A DNA stretch of 62,927 bases from Streptomyces sp. A012304 (GCF_026008495.1 NZ_BQUN01000120.1:1-62927); one strand, 5' to 3'. Numbered from the stretch's first letter, positions 1 through 9,237 are shown. Notes: generated from the sequence alone by a model not told the origin. Program-made: numbers and translations.

Positions 1-3000
1 CCCCGCCCCGGCCCCCCCCCGCCGCTCCGGCTCCCGCGCCGGCCCCGGCCGCCGCACCGAAGCCCGCGGCCGCCGCACCGGCTCCCGCGAAGGCCGCCGC
101 GCCCGCCGCGAAGCCGGCCGCCGCGAAGGCCGAGCCCGCCGCCGCGCCCGACGGCCCCGAGTTCGTGACGCTGCGCGGTCCGTCCGCCGCGGTGGCCAAG
201 AACATGAACGCCTCCCTGGAGCTGCCCACGGCCACGTCCGTGCGCGCGGTCCCGGTGAAGCTGCTGTTCGACAACCGCATCGTCATCAACAACCACCTCA
301 AGCGCGCCCGGGGCGGGAAGATCTCCTTCACGCACCTGATCGGCTTCGCGATGGTGCAGGCCATCAAGGCCATGCCGTCGATGAACTGGTCGTTCGGCGA
401 GAAGGACGGCAAGCCGACCCTCATCAAGCCGCCGCACGTCAACCTCGGCCTGGCCATCGACCTGGTGAAGCCCAACGGCGACCGCCAGCTCGTCGTCGCC
501 GCCATCAAGAAGGCCGAGACGCTGAACTTCTTCGAGTTCTGGCAGGCCTACGAGGACATCGTCCGTCGCGCCCGCGACAACAAGCTGACGATGGACGACT
601 TCACCGGCGTCACGGTCTCCCTGACCAACCCCGGCGGCCTGGGCACCGTCCACTCCGTGCCGCGCCTGATGCCCGGCCAGTCGGTGATCATGGGCGTCGG
701 CTCCATGGACTACCCGGCGGAGTTCCAGGGCACCAGCCAGGACACCCTGAACAAGCTCGGCATCTCCAAGGTCATGACGCTCACGTCGACCTACGACCAC
801 CGGGTCATCCAGGGCGCCGCCTCCGGCGAGTTCCTGCGCGCCGTCGCCAACCTGCTCCTCGGCGAGAACGGCTTCTACGACGACATCTTCGAGGCGCTGC
901 GCATCCCCTACGAGCCGGTCCGCTGGCTCAAGGACATCGACGCCAGCCACGACGACGACGTCACCAAGGCCGCCCGGGTCTTCGAGCTGATCCACTCCTA
1001 CCGGGTCCGCGGCCACGTCATGGCCGACACCGACCCGCTGGAGTACCGCCAGCGCAAGCACCCCGACCTGGACATCACCGAGCACGGGCTCACCCTGTGG
1101 GACCTGGAGCGCGAGTTCGCCGTCGGCGGCTTCTCCGGCAAGTCCCTGATGAAGCTGCGCGACATCCTCGGCGTGCTGCGCGACTCGTACTGCCGCACCA
1201 CCGGCGTCGAGTTCATGCACATCCAGGACCCCAAGCAGCGCAAGTGGATCCAGGACCGCATCGAGCGCCCGCACACCAAGCCGGAGCGCGAGGAGCAGCT
1301 GCGCATCCTGCGCCGACTGAACGCGGCGGAGGCCTTCGAGACCTTCCTGCAGACGAAGTACGTCGGCCAGAAGCGCTTCTCCCTGGAGGGCGGCGAGTCC
1401 GTCATCCCGCTGCTCGACGCGGTGCTGGACTCGGCCGCCGAGTCCCGCCTCGACGAGGTCGTCATCGGCATGGCCCACCGCGGCCGGCTGAACGTCCTGG
1501 CGAACATCGTCGGCAAGTCGTACGCGCAGATCTTCCGTGAGTTCGAGGGCAACCTCGACCCGAAGTCGATGCACGGCTCCGGTGACGTCAAGTACCACCT
1601 GGGCGCCGAGGGCACCTTCACCGGCCTGGACGGCGAGCAGATCAAGGTCTCCCTGGTCGCGAACCCCTCCCACCTGGAGGCGGTCGACCCGGTCCTGGAG
1701 GGCGTCGCCCGCGCCAAGCAGGACATCATCAACAAGGGCGGCACGGACTTCACCGTCCTGCCGGTGGCGCTGCACGGCGACGCGGCCTTCGCGGGCCAGG
1801 GCGTGGTGGCCGAGACCCTGAACATGTCGCAGCTGCGCGGCTACCGCACCGGCGGCACGGTCCACATCGTCATCAACAACCAGGTCGGCTTCACCGCGGC
1901 CCCCGAGTCCTCGCGTTCCTCCATGTACGCGACGGACGTGGCGCGGATGATCGAGGCCCCGATCTTCCACGTCAACGGCGACGACCCCGAGGCCGTCGTC
2001 CGCGTGGCCCGGCTGGCCTTCGAGTTCCGTCAGGCGTTCAACAAGGACGTCGTGATCGACCTCATCTGCTACCGCCGCCGCGGTCACAACGAGTCGGACA
2101 ACCCGGCGTTCACCCAGCCGCTGATGTACGACCTGATCGACAAGAAGCGCTCGGTGCGCAAGCTGTACACCGAGTCCCTGATCGGTCGCGGCGACATCAC
2201 CCTGGAAGAGGCCGAGCAGGCCCTCCAGGACTACCAGGGCCAGCTGGAGAAGGTCTTCACGGAGGTCCGCGAGGCCACCGCGCAGCCGGCTCCGGGCAGC
2301 TCCCAGGACCCTCAGGACGGCTTCCCGGTCGCGGTCCCGACCGCGGTCTCCACCGAGGTCGTCAAGCGGATCGCCGAGTCCCAGGTCAACATCCCCGACC
2401 ACATCACCGTCCACCCGCGTCTGCTGCCGCAGCTCCAGCGCCGGGCGGCGATGGTCGAGGACGGCACCATCGACTGGGGCATGGGCGAGACCCTCGCCGT
2501 CGGCTCCCTCCTCCTGGAGGGCGTCCCGGTCCGCCTGGCGGGCCAGGACTCCCAGCGCGGCACCTTCGGCCAGCGGCACGCGGTGATCATCGACCGTGAG
2601 ACGGGCGAGGACTTCACCCCGCTGCTGTACCTGTCCGAGGACCAGGCCCGCCTGAACGTCTACAACTCCCTGCTCTCCGAGTACGCGGCGATGGGCTTCG
2701 AGTACGGCTACTCGCTGGCCCGCCCGGACGCGCTGGTGATGTGGGAGGCGCAGTTCGGCGACTTCGTCAACGGCGCGCAGACGGTCGTGGACGAGTTCAT
2801 CTCCTCGGCCGAGCAGAAGTGGGGCCAGACGTCCGGCGTCACCCTGCTGCTGCCGCACGGCTACGAGGGCCAGGGCCCGGACCACTCCTCGGCCCGCCCG
2901 GAGCGGTTCCTCCAGCTCTGCGCCCAGAACAACATGACGGTCGCGATGCCGACCCTGCCGTCGAACTACTTCCACCTCCTGCGCTGGCAGGTGCACAACC

Positions 3001-3518
3001 CGCACCACAAGCCGCTGGTCGTCTTCACCCCGAAGTCGATGCTGCGTCTGAAGGCCGCCGCGTCGAAGGCGGAGGAGTTCACCACGGGCCAGTTCCGCCC
3101 GGTCATCGGCGACACGTCGGTGGACCCGGCCGCGGTCCGCAAGGTCGTCTTCTGCGCCGGCAAGGTCTACTACGACCTGGAGGCCGAGCGGGTCAAGCGC
3201 GGCGTCACGGACACCGCGATCATCCGCATCGAGCGCCTGTACCCGATCCCGGGTGCCGAGCTCCAGGCGGAGATCGCCAAGTACCCGAACGTCGAGAAGT
3301 ACCTGTGGGCCCAGGAGGAGCCGGCCAACCAGGGCGCCTGGCCGTTCATCGCCCTGAACCTGATCGACCACCTGGACCTGGCCGTCGGCGCCGACGTGCC
3401 GCACGGTGAGCGTCTGCGCCGCATCTCGCGGCCGCACGGCTCGTCCCCGGCGGTCGGCTCGGCCAAGCGCCACCAGGCCGAGCAGGAGCAGCTGGTGCGT
3501 GAGGTCTTCGAGGCCTGA
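1..3518 (+). CDS. kgd: Multifunctional 2-oxoglutarate decarboxylase/dehydrogenase E1 fused to an E2-type acyltransferase domain (5' truncated)
   Basis: Key TCA-cycle enzyme that decarboxylates 2-oxoglutarate with thiamine diphosphate. The reading frame is open to the window edge, so the N-terminus is missing. The first ~54 visible residues (from base 3) are an Ala/Pro/Lys-rich linker. An E2 catalytic domain follows, with the YDHRVIQG motif near bases 794-817. The E1 part begins near base 900, with AHRGRLNVLAN (about 1470-1502), the thiamine-binding stretch HGDAAFAGQG (about 1774-1803) and INNQVGF (about 1873). It ends with a transketolase-like C-terminal domain containing EAQFGDF. In actinobacteria this E2-E1 fusion is normal; the lipoyl domain is on another protein and activity is controlled by the FHA protein GarA/OdhI. 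A 15-bp-stem terminator follows the stop codon. Confidence 0.96.
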   Translation, partial: PPRPPPAAPAPAPAPAAAPKPAAAAPAPAKAAAPAAKPAAAKAEPAAAPDGPEFVTLRGPSAAVAKNMNASLELPTATSVRAVPVKLLFDNRIVINNHLKRARGGKISFTHLIGFAMVQAIKAMPSMNWSFGEKDGKPTLIKPPHVNLGLAIDLVKPNGDRQLVVAAIKKAETLNFFEFWQAYEDIVRRARDNKLTMDDFTGVTVSLTNPGGLGTVHSVPRLMPGQSVIMGVGSMDYPAEFQGTSQDTLNKLGISKVMTLTSTYDHRVIQGAASGEFLRAVANLLLGENGFYDDIFEALRIPYEPVRWLKDIDASHDDDVTKAARVFELIHSYRVRGHVMADTDPLEYRQRKHPDLDITEHGLTLWDLEREFAVGGFSGKSLMKLRDILGVLRDSYCRTTGVEFMHIQDPKQRKWIQDRIERPHTKPEREEQLRILRRLNAAEAFETFLQTKYVGQKRFSLEGGESVIPLLDAVLDSAAESRLDEVVIGMAHRGRLNVLANIVGKSYAQIFREFEGNLDPKSMHGSGDVKYHLGAEGTFTGLDGEQIKVSLVANPSHLEAVDPVLEGVARAKQDIINKGGTDFTVLPVALHGDAAFAGQGVVAETLNMSQLRGYRTGGTVHIVINNQVGFTAAPESSRSSMYATDVARMIEAPIFHVNGDDPEAVVRVARLAFEFRQAFNKDVVIDLICYRRRGHNESDNPAFTQPLMYDLIDKKRSVRKLYTESLIGRGDITLEEAEQALQDYQGQLEKVFTEVREATAQPAPGSSQDPQDGFPVAVPTAVSTEVVKRIAESQVNIPDHITVHPRLLPQLQRRAAMVEDGTIDWGMGETLAVGSLLLEGVPVRLAGQDSQRGTFGQRHAVIIDRETGEDFTPLLYLSEDQARLNVYNSLLSEYAAMGFEYGYSLARPDALVMWEAQFGDFVNGAQTVVDEFISSAEQKWGQTSGVTLLLPHGYEGQGPDHSSARPERFLQLCAQNNMTVAMPTLPSNYFHLLRWQVHNPHHKPLVVFTPKSMLRLKAAASKAEEFTTGQFRPVIGDTSVDPAAVRKVVFCAGKVYYDLEAERVKRGVTDTAIIRIERLYPIPGAELQAEIAKYPNVEKYLWAQEEPANQGAWPFIALNLIDHLDLAVGADVPHGERLRRISRPHGSSPAVGSAKRHQAEQEQLVREVFEA

Positions 3519-3533
3519 CGTCCCCTGTCGCGC

Positions 3534-3575
3534 GGCTGGGCCGCACCCTCGTCCCGGGGGTGCGGCCCAGCCGTT
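3534..3575 (+). terminator. Hairpin terminator after kgd
   Basis: GGCTGGGCCGCACCC (3534-3548) and GGGTGCGGCCCAGCC (3558-3572) form a 15-bp perfect stem 16 bases after the kgd stop. There is only a short T-poor tail, which is common in Streptomyces. Confidence 0.8.
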
Positions 3576-3597
3576 CGCGCGCACTTATCCTTGACCC

Positions 3598-3783
3598 ATG
3601 TACTTCACGGACCGTGGCATCGAAGAGCTGGAGAAGCGGCGCGGCGAGGAGGAGGTCACCTTCGAGTGGCTCGCCGAGCAGCTGCGGACGTTCGTCGACC
3701 TCAACCCGGACTTCGAGGTGCCGGTGGAGCGGCTGGCGACGTGGCTGGCGCGACTGGACGACGAGGACGAGGACGACGAGTAG
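3598..3783 (+). CDS. Small acidic protein of unknown function (DUF6104-like)
   Basis: 61 residues beginning MYFTDRGIEELEKRRGE and ending in an Asp/Glu-rich tail (DDEDEDDE). I recognise the pattern as a small protein conserved downstream of kgd in Streptomyces, but no function is known. The middle could form two short amphipathic helices (VTFEWLAEQLRTFVDLNP and VERLATWLARL). It has its own terminator at both sides, so it is probably monocistronic. There is no clear Shine-Dalgarno sequence in front of the ATG. Confidence 0.75.
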   Translation: MYFTDRGIEELEKRRGEEEVTFEWLAEQLRTFVDLNPDFEVPVERLATWLARLDDEDEDDE

Positions 3784-3803
3784 ACCTCGGTCGGTCATGT
3801 GCG

Positions 3804-3830
3804 AGGGCGCCCCTGGTGGGCGCCCTTTTT
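3804..3830 (+). terminator. Rho-independent terminator
   Basis: AGGGCGCC (3804-3811) pairs with GGCGCCCT (3819-3826) and is followed directly by a T-run (ccctttttg). This is a classic intrinsic terminator for the small acidic protein gene. Confidence 0.85.
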
Positions 3831-3878
3831 GCGTGCGGAGGTCCACGAGAGCCGGTGATGATCACCCGAACGGGTGCC

Positions 3879-3927
3879 TTGACTTTCGACGGCCGCGATA
3901 TATCGTGAATTAGGTGAGACGCGATAT
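3879..3927 (+). promoter_or_regulatory. Promoter and palindromic operator of the DUF4097-PadR operon
   Basis: A TTGACT -35 box (3879-3884) is followed by a -10-like TATCGT (3901-3906). The perfect palindrome CGATATATCG (3896-3905) covers the spacer end and the -10, and a half site CGATAT lies at 3922-3927. The position suggests repression by the PadR protein encoded in the same operon. That link is inferred. Confidence 0.55.
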
Positions 3928-3958
3928 GGCGTGTCGTGTCGTCGAGGAGGTCTGCACC

Positions 3959-4879
3959 ATGTCCGAGTGGTCCGTCGCCGAGCCGCACAAGCTCTCTTTC
4001 GACGAGCCCGTCAGCGACCTGCGCGTACGCATCGTGGGCGGCACGGTGAACGTGGTGGGCACCGACGAGGGCCCCGCCCGTCTGGAGGTCTCCCACATCG
4101 AGGGACCACCCCTGCTGGTGAGCCATCGCGACGGCACCCTGACGGTGGCGTACGAGGACCTGCCGTGGAAAGGCTTCCTCAAGTGGCTGGACCGCAAGGG
4201 GTGGCGGCGCAGCGCGGTCGTCTCCCTGGCTGTTCCGGCGGACACGCGCGTGGAGGTGGGCGTGGTGAGCGCCGGGGCGGTCGTCTCCGGGATCGACGGG
4301 CGCACCGACGTGAAGGGCGTCTCCGGGGACACCACCCTCGTCGGACTCGCCGGCCCGGTGCGCGCGGACACCGTCTCGGGGAGCGTCGAGGCCCAGGCCC
4401 TCACCGGGGACCTGCGCTTCAACTCCGTCTCCGGGGACCTGACGGTGGTGGAGGCGGGTTCCTCCGTGAAGGCCGACTCGGTGAGCGGGTCGATGATCGT
4501 CGACCTCGACCCGGTGAGCCGCCCCACCGACGTCGGTCTGACCAGCGTCTCCGGTGAGATCGCCATCCGGCTGCCGCACCCGGCGGACGCGGAGGTGGAG
4601 GCGAACACGACGAGCGGCTCGGTCTCCAACGCCTTCGAGGATCTGCGGGTCAGCGGCCAGTGGGGCGCCAAGCGCATCACCGGCCGGCTCGGCGCGGGCA
4701 ACGGCAGACTGAAGGCGACGACGATCTCCGGCTCGATCGCCCTGCTGCGCCGCCCGCCGACGGAGGAGGACGAGCCGTGGGAGGCGGCGGCTCCCGCCGA
4801 CGGTCCTCCGACCGGTCCCGGGGACGATTCCCCTTCCGGCAGCCCGGCCGACAGCACGACCGACAAGAAGGTGCTCTGA
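3959..4879 (+). CDS. DUF4097 family repeat protein
   Basis: 306 residues. I chose the ATG at 3959 because a strong ribosome binding site (GAGGAGG, 3944-3950) precedes it; the frame is open further upstream without one. After an N-terminal ~60-residue segment the protein is built of short beta-strand repeats with recurrent V-S-G-D/S-G-S motifs, the DUF4097 / beta-helix pattern related to adhesin-like folds. The C-terminus is Pro/Ser/Asp-rich and disordered. There is no signal peptide or membrane helix, so it is probably cytoplasmic. It is followed by padR with one base between stop and start, so the two are co-expressed. The family is common next to PadR regulators in actinobacteria and its role is unknown. 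Confidence 0.8.
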   Translation: MSEWSVAEPHKLSFDEPVSDLRVRIVGGTVNVVGTDEGPARLEVSHIEGPPLLVSHRDGTLTVAYEDLPWKGFLKWLDRKGWRRSAVVSLAVPADTRVEVGVVSAGAVVSGIDGRTDVKGVSGDTTLVGLAGPVRADTVSGSVEAQALTGDLRFNSVSGDLTVVEAGSSVKADSVSGSMIVDLDPVSRPTDVGLTSVSGEIAIRLPHPADAEVEANTTSGSVSNAFEDLRVSGQWGAKRITGRLGAGNGRLKATTISGSIALLRRPPTEEDEPWEAAAPADGPPTGPGDDSPSGSPADSTTDKKVL

Positions 4880-4880
4880 C

Positions 4881-5951
4881 ATGCCTCCCGTCTTCGCCCA
4901 CGGCCGCCTCCGCCTCTACCTGCTGAAGCTCCTGGACGAGGCTCCGCGCCACGGCTACGAGGTGATCCGCCTGCTGGAGGAACGCTTCCAGGGGCTGTAC
5001 GCGCCCTCGGCGGGCACGGTCTACCCCCGGCTGGCCAAGCTGGAGGCCGAGGGCCTGGTCACCCACACCACCGAGGGCGGCCGCAAGGTGTACGCCATCA
5101 CCGACGCGGGCCGGGCGGAACTCGCCGACCGCAGCGGCGAACTGGCCGATCTGGAGCTGGAGATCCGCGAGTCGGTGGCGGAGCTGGCCGCCGAGATCCA
5201 GGCCGATGTGCGCGGCGCGGCCGGTGATCTGCGCCGCGAGATGCGTGCCGCGCTCTCCCAGGCCCGCCGCACGCCCCCGTCGGGTTCCGGCGGCCGGGAG
5301 GAGACCGGCGGCCCGGGCGGCCCCGGTGTCCACGGCGACTTCGGCGACCACGGCGACTTCGGCGACCAGGAGGCGTGGCGTGCCGCCAAGGAGGAGATGC
5401 GCCGCGTCAAGCAGGAGTGGAAGGAACAGGCCCGTCGGGCCAAGGACGAGAGCCGCCGGGCCCGCGAGGAGGCCCAGCGGGCCCGCCGCCAGGCCAAGGA
5501 GGCGCAGGACCGGGCCCGCGCCCAGGCCCAGGAGGAGGTGCAGCGGATAGCGCGCCGCGTCCAGGAGCAGGTGCAGGACCACTTCGCGCGGGGCGACTGG
5601 CCGACGGGCGTGAGAGAGGGGCTGACCGAACTGGCCAAGGAGTTCGGCGAGTTCGGCAGGGACTTCGCGTTCGGCCGCACGGGCGGCAAGGAGGGCCCGG
5701 CGGCCACGGGGCCGGTGTACTCGCAGACCCCGGAGGACTTCCCCGCCGACTACGAACCGGCCTGGGCCCACGAGGACTCCAGCGGCGACCCGGCCCGCGA
5801 CCTGGACCGGCTGCTGGACCGCTTCCGTGACGACATCCGCGACGCGGCCCGCGACCACGGAGTCACCACCGACCAGCTCCGCGATGCCCGCCGCCATCTG
5901 TCGACGGCGGCGGCTCACATCGGGGCGATCCTGCGGTCCCCGAAGAACTGA
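4881..5951 (+). CDS. PadR-family transcriptional regulator with a long charged C-terminal region
   Basis: 356 residues, much longer than the usual ~180. Residues ~1-95 are a PadR winged helix (LRLYLLKLLDEAPRHGYEVI, then AGTVYPRLAKLEAEGLV). Residues ~100-130 form an acidic helix. A Gly/Asp-rich linker follows, with the repeat HGDFGDHGDFGD near residue 155, then a Lys/Arg/Glu-rich probable coiled coil at ~165-235. The last ~50 residues are helical (LDRLLDRFRDDIRDAARDHG). PadR proteins dimerise through C-terminal helices; the extended coil here may serve the same purpose or bind a partner. The start is one base after the DUF4097 stop. It probably autoregulates through the palindrome at 3896-3905. 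Confidence 0.85.
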   Translation: MPPVFAHGRLRLYLLKLLDEAPRHGYEVIRLLEERFQGLYAPSAGTVYPRLAKLEAEGLVTHTTEGGRKVYAITDAGRAELADRSGELADLELEIRESVAELAAEIQADVRGAAGDLRREMRAALSQARRTPPSGSGGREETGGPGGPGVHGDFGDHGDFGDQEAWRAAKEEMRRVKQEWKEQARRAKDESRRAREEAQRARRQAKEAQDRARAQAQEEVQRIARRVQEQVQDHFARGDWPTGVREGLTELAKEFGEFGRDFAFGRTGGKEGPAATGPVYSQTPEDFPADYEPAWAHEDSSGDPARDLDRLLDRFRDDIRDAARDHGVTTDQLRDARRHLSTAAAHIGAILRSPKN

Positions 5952-5997
5952 TCGGTAGGTCCGCGCCGGGTGTCGCGGGGCGCCCCGCCCCGCCCCG

Positions 5998-6564
5998 TCA
6001 GCCGGCCCGGGCCTCTCCCTGGACGTACAGCACTCGGGTCAGGGAGGTGTGGGTGATGCCGTGGTCGGCGAGGGTTTCGGCGGCGAGGCCGGGGCGGGCG
6101 GTGAGGGCGAGCAGGATGTGCTCGTCGCCGATGCACCGGTCGCGGTGGGCCAGCGCCATGCGCAGGGACTTCTCCAGGACGTCCTTGGCGTCCCGCCCGA
6201 AGGCGGGGCGGGAGGTCCACCCGCCCCTGCCCCGCCGGTCACCGGACATCGCCCCGACGCCGTGCACCTCCTCGACGCGGGAGACGATCTCCGAGACGTC
6301 GATGCCGAGGCCGGCGAGGGCGTCGGCGTCGGCCCGGGACAGGCCCGCGCGCCGGCGGGCCTCGTGCAGCGCCCGGCGTACCGGCTCCCTGCGTTCGGGC
6401 GCGAGTCCGAGGGCGGTCAGCGCGAAGGAGCCGCGGCTCGCCTCACGGTCCAGCAGGGCGAACAGCAGATGCTCGGGCCCCACGGTCCGCGCCCCCGTGT
6501 CCTCGCACCGCTGGAGTGCGCCCCGCACGACTTCGCGGGCGTCCTTCGTGAACCGCTCGAACAT
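5998..6564 (-). CDS. ClpN-domain protein without an AAA+ module
   Basis: 188 residues, starting MFERFTKDAREVVRGAL. It contains the double Clp N-terminal repeat (residues ~1-75, with GPEHLLFALL, and ~110-188, with IGDEHILLALT), as in the N domain of ClpC/ClpA. No ATPase or Walker motif follows. Stand-alone ClpN proteins may bind substrates or adaptors for the Clp machinery; their role is not well defined. The start codon overlaps the stop of the upstream HTH gene (TGATG at 6562-6566), so the two are translationally coupled. Confidence 0.85.
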   Translation of the reverse strand: MFERFTKDAREVVRGALQRCEDTGARTVGPEHLLFALLDREASRGSFALTALGLAPERREPVRRALHEARRRAGLSRADADALAGLGIDVSEIVSRVEEVHGVGAMSGDRRGRGGWTSRPAFGRDAKDVLEKSLRMALAHRDRCIGDEHILLALTARPGLAAETLADHGITHTSLTRVLYVQGEARAG

Positions 6565-6773
6565 CACTGCCTCCCGTACTTCTTGTGCACGGCCTGCCTG
6601 CTGACTCCGAGTTCCGCGGCGATCTCCTGCCACGACCAGCCCTGATGGCGCGCACTGCGCACCTGCACCGCCTCCAGCTGTTCCAGCAGCCTGCGCAGTG
6701 CGGCGACGGCGCGCAGTCCGACCCGTGGATCGCGGTCGCCGGCGCGCTCGGCGAGATCCGTTGCTTCGGTCAT
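6564..6773 (-). CDS. Small helix-turn-helix DNA-binding protein
   Basis: 69 residues. The C-terminal half has an HTH of the sigma-70 region 4 / HTH_23 type (WSWQEIAAELGVSRQAVHKKYG). The N-terminal half is a helix rich in Ala/Arg/Glu. It is coupled to the ClpN gene immediately downstream. A pairing of this small HTH with a ClpN protein is frequent in actinobacteria; I infer regulation of the same operon or assisted turnover, but this is not shown. Confidence 0.8.
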   Translation of the reverse strand: MTEATDLAERAGDRDPRVGLRAVAALRRLLEQLEAVQVRSARHQGWSWQEIAAELGVSRQAVHKKYGRQ

Positions 6774-6873
6774 GCTGTCAACCTACATTGACACCACCGG
6801 GTCGTCAATCACGGTTGACACATGTCGACGGCCGGCCCGGAGAACCGGACCGGCCGTCGGACAGGACCAGCGG

Positions 6874-7839
6874 TCAGCCGTGGGTGAGCACGATCTTGCC
6901 GAACTGCTCGCCCGAGGCGAGGCGTTCGAAGCCCTCACGGGCCCGGTCGAGCGGGAGCACCTCGTCGATGACCGGGCGGACACCGGTCGCGGCGCAGAAC
7001 GCGAGCAGGTCCTCCAGCTCGTCCTTGGTGCCCATGGTGGAGCCGACCACCTTGAGCTCCAGGAAGAAGATGCGGGTCAGCTCGGCGTGGGAGGGGCGGT
7101 CACCGCTGGTCGCGCCGGAGATGACGAGCGTGCCGCCGGGGCGCAGGGACTTCACCGAGTGGGACCAGGTGGCCGCGCCGACGGTCTCGATGACGGCGTC
7201 CACACGCTGCGGCAGCCGCGCCCCCGGCTCCACCGCCTCGACGGCCCCCAGCTCCAGTGCCCGCTTGCGCTTGGCCTCGTCCCGGCTGGTCGCGAAGACC
7301 CGCAGACCGGCGGCCTTGCCGAGGACGATCGCGGCCGTGGCGACCCCACCGCCGGCACCCTGGACGAGGACGGAGTCGCCGGGACGCACCCCCGCGTTGG
7401 TGAAGAGCATCCGGTAGGCCGTCAGCCAGGCGGTGGGCAGACAGGCGGCCTCCGCGAAGGACAGCTCCTTCGGCTTGGGCAGGATGTTCCAGGTCGGTAC
7501 GGCGACCCGCTCGGCGAACGTGCCCTGATAGTGCTCGGTGAGGATGGAGCGGGGCTCTCGGGGGCCGACTCCGTGACCGGTCTGGCCGATGACGGAGTGC
7601 AGGACGACCTCGTTGCCGTCCTCGTCGACGCCGGCGGCGTCGCAGCCGAGGATCATCGGCAGCTTGTCCTCGGCGAGGCCGACGCCCCGCAGGGACCAGA
7701 GGTCGTGGTGGTTGAGGGAGGCGGCGCGGACGTCGACCGTGCTCCAGCCGGGGCGGGCCTCGGGGGCCGGTCGCTCCCCCAACTCCAGGCCGTTCAGCGG
7801 CTGGTCGCGGTCGATTCGGGCGGCGTAGACGGCGAACAT
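6874..7839 (-). CDS. Zinc-binding-dehydrogenase family oxidoreductase (MDR superfamily, quinone-reductase-like)
   Basis: About 321 residues from the ATG at 7839 (MFAVYAARIDRDQPL). The frame is open to 7896, but the internal ATG matches the usual family N-terminus. There is a GroES-like domain with ASLNHHDLWSLRG at ~residue 45, then a Rossmann NADPH-binding domain with VLVQGAGGGVATAAIVLGK. The cysteines that bind catalytic zinc in true alcohol dehydrogenases are mostly absent, so quinone- or enal-reductase chemistry is more likely. Transcribed alone; substrate unknown. Confidence 0.85.
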   Translation of the reverse strand: MFAVYAARIDRDQPLNGLELGERPAPEARPGWSTVDVRAASLNHHDLWSLRGVGLAEDKLPMILGCDAAGVDEDGNEVVLHSVIGQTGHGVGPREPRSILTEHYQGTFAERVAVPTWNILPKPKELSFAEAACLPTAWLTAYRMLFTNAGVRPGDSVLVQGAGGGVATAAIVLGKAAGLRVFATSRDEAKRKRALELGAVEAVEPGARLPQRVDAVIETVGAATWSHSVKSLRPGGTLVISGATSGDRPSHAELTRIFFLELKVVGSTMGTKDELEDLLAFCAATGVRPVIDEVLPLDRAREGFERLASGEQFGKIVLTHG

Positions 7840-8004
7840 GAAGCCGACGATAGGTTCCCGGGGCGGCCGGGGAAACCAGGGGGGCGTGTGAGACACGCCC
7901 TCTTGTCAACGCACCCGCGCCCCACTCCCCCGTGGGCGGGCAGGCAGCGGGACGGCCCCGTCCCGTGCGGCCGGAGCCGTCGGGGCGGGGCCGTCCATGC
8001 GGCC

Positions 8005-9237
8005 TCAGCGACGCGCGACGCCCTCCGCCCGGGCGGCGGCGGCGACCGCCGCCGTCACCGCCGGGGCGACCCGCTCGTCGAAGGGCGACGGGATGACGTA
8101 GTCCGCGGCGAGGTCGTCACCGACGACCCCGGCCAGCGCCTCCGCCGCCGCGATCTTCATGCCCTCGGTGATCCGGGACGCCCGCACCTGGAGCGCGCCG
8201 GCGAAGATGCCCGGGAACGCCAGCACGTTGTTGATCTGGTTGGGGAAGTCCGACCGCCCGGTGGCGACGACCGCCGCGTACTTGTGGGCGACGTCCGGGT
8301 GCACCTCGGGGTTGGGGTTGGCCATCGCGAACACGAAGGCGCCCTCCGCCATCGAGGCGACCGCGGCCTCCGGGACCGTACCGCCGGAGACGCCGATGAA
8401 GACGTCGGCGCCGGCCAGCGCGTCCTCCAGCGAGCCGGTGACACCCGCCTTGTTCGTGAAGCCGGCCAGCTCCCGCTTGACGTCGGTGAGGTCCTCGCGG
8501 TCCGCCGAGACGACGCCCTTGCGGTCCGCGACCGCCACGTCCCCGATGCCGGCCTCGACCAGCATCTTGGCGATGGCGACACCGGCCGCTCCGGCGCCCG
8601 AGATGACGGCGCGCAGGTCCGCGATCGACCGCCCGCTCAGCCGCGCCGCGTTGCGCAGCGCCGCCAGCGTCACCACGGCCGTGCCGTGCTGGTCGTCGTG
8701 GAAGACGGGGATGTCGAGGGCCTCCTGGAGCCGGCGCTCGATCTCGAAGCACCGGGGCGCCGAGATGTCCTCCAGGTTCACTCCGCCGAACGACGGCGCG
8801 AGGCGCACCACCGTCTCGACGATCTCGTCCACGTCCGTGCAGGCCAGCGCGATCGGGACCGCGTCCACGCCGCCGAACTGCTTGAACAGGATCGCCTTGC
8901 CCTCCATCACGGGGAGGGAGGCCTCCGGACCGATGTCACCGAGCCCGAGCACGGCCGTGCCGTCCGTCACGACGGCCACGACCGAGGACTTCCAGGTGTA
9001 GTCGTTGACCAGTTCCGGCTGTTCCGCGATCGCGGTGCACACGCGGGCGACGCCGGGCGTGTAGGCGAGGGACAGGTCGTCCTTGTCGCGGATCGGGACG
9101 GTGGCCTGCACGGCCATCTTCCCGCCACGGTGCAACGCGAAGGCCGGGTCGAACGAGTCGAGGGGCTCCGCACCGCCCTCCGGTCCCGTATGGTCCGTTT
9201 CGCTCTCGCTGCGAGGATTGACGATCTCCGCTGCCAC
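8005..9237 (-). CDS. NAD(P)-dependent malic enzyme
   Basis: 410 residues, the short bacterial malic enzyme form. It decarboxylates malate to pyruvate with NAD(P)+ reduction, giving NADPH for lipid and antibiotic synthesis. The malic N-terminal domain has SLAYTPGVARVC and the lysine/Asp region VTDGTAVLGLGDIGPEA. The NAD-binding domain has VISGAGAAGVAIAKMLV and FAMANPNPEV. By position it is likely the counterpart of S. coelicolor SCO5261, which is NADP-specific; cofactor preference cannot be read with certainty here. The ~30-residue Ser/Glu-rich N-terminal extension is poorly conserved. Confidence 0.93.
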   Translation of the reverse strand: MAAEIVNPRSESETDHTGPEGGAEPLDSFDPAFALHRGGKMAVQATVPIRDKDDLSLAYTPGVARVCTAIAEQPELVNDYTWKSSVVAVVTDGTAVLGLGDIGPEASLPVMEGKAILFKQFGGVDAVPIALACTDVDEIVETVVRLAPSFGGVNLEDISAPRCFEIERRLQEALDIPVFHDDQHGTAVVTLAALRNAARLSGRSIADLRAVISGAGAAGVAIAKMLVEAGIGDVAVADRKGVVSADREDLTDVKRELAGFTNKAGVTGSLEDALAGADVFIGVSGGTVPEAAVASMAEGAFVFAMANPNPEVHPDVAHKYAAVVATGRSDFPNQINNVLAFPGIFAGALQVRASRITEGMKIAAAEALAGVVGDDLAADYVIPSPFDERVAPAVTAAVAAAARAEGVARR

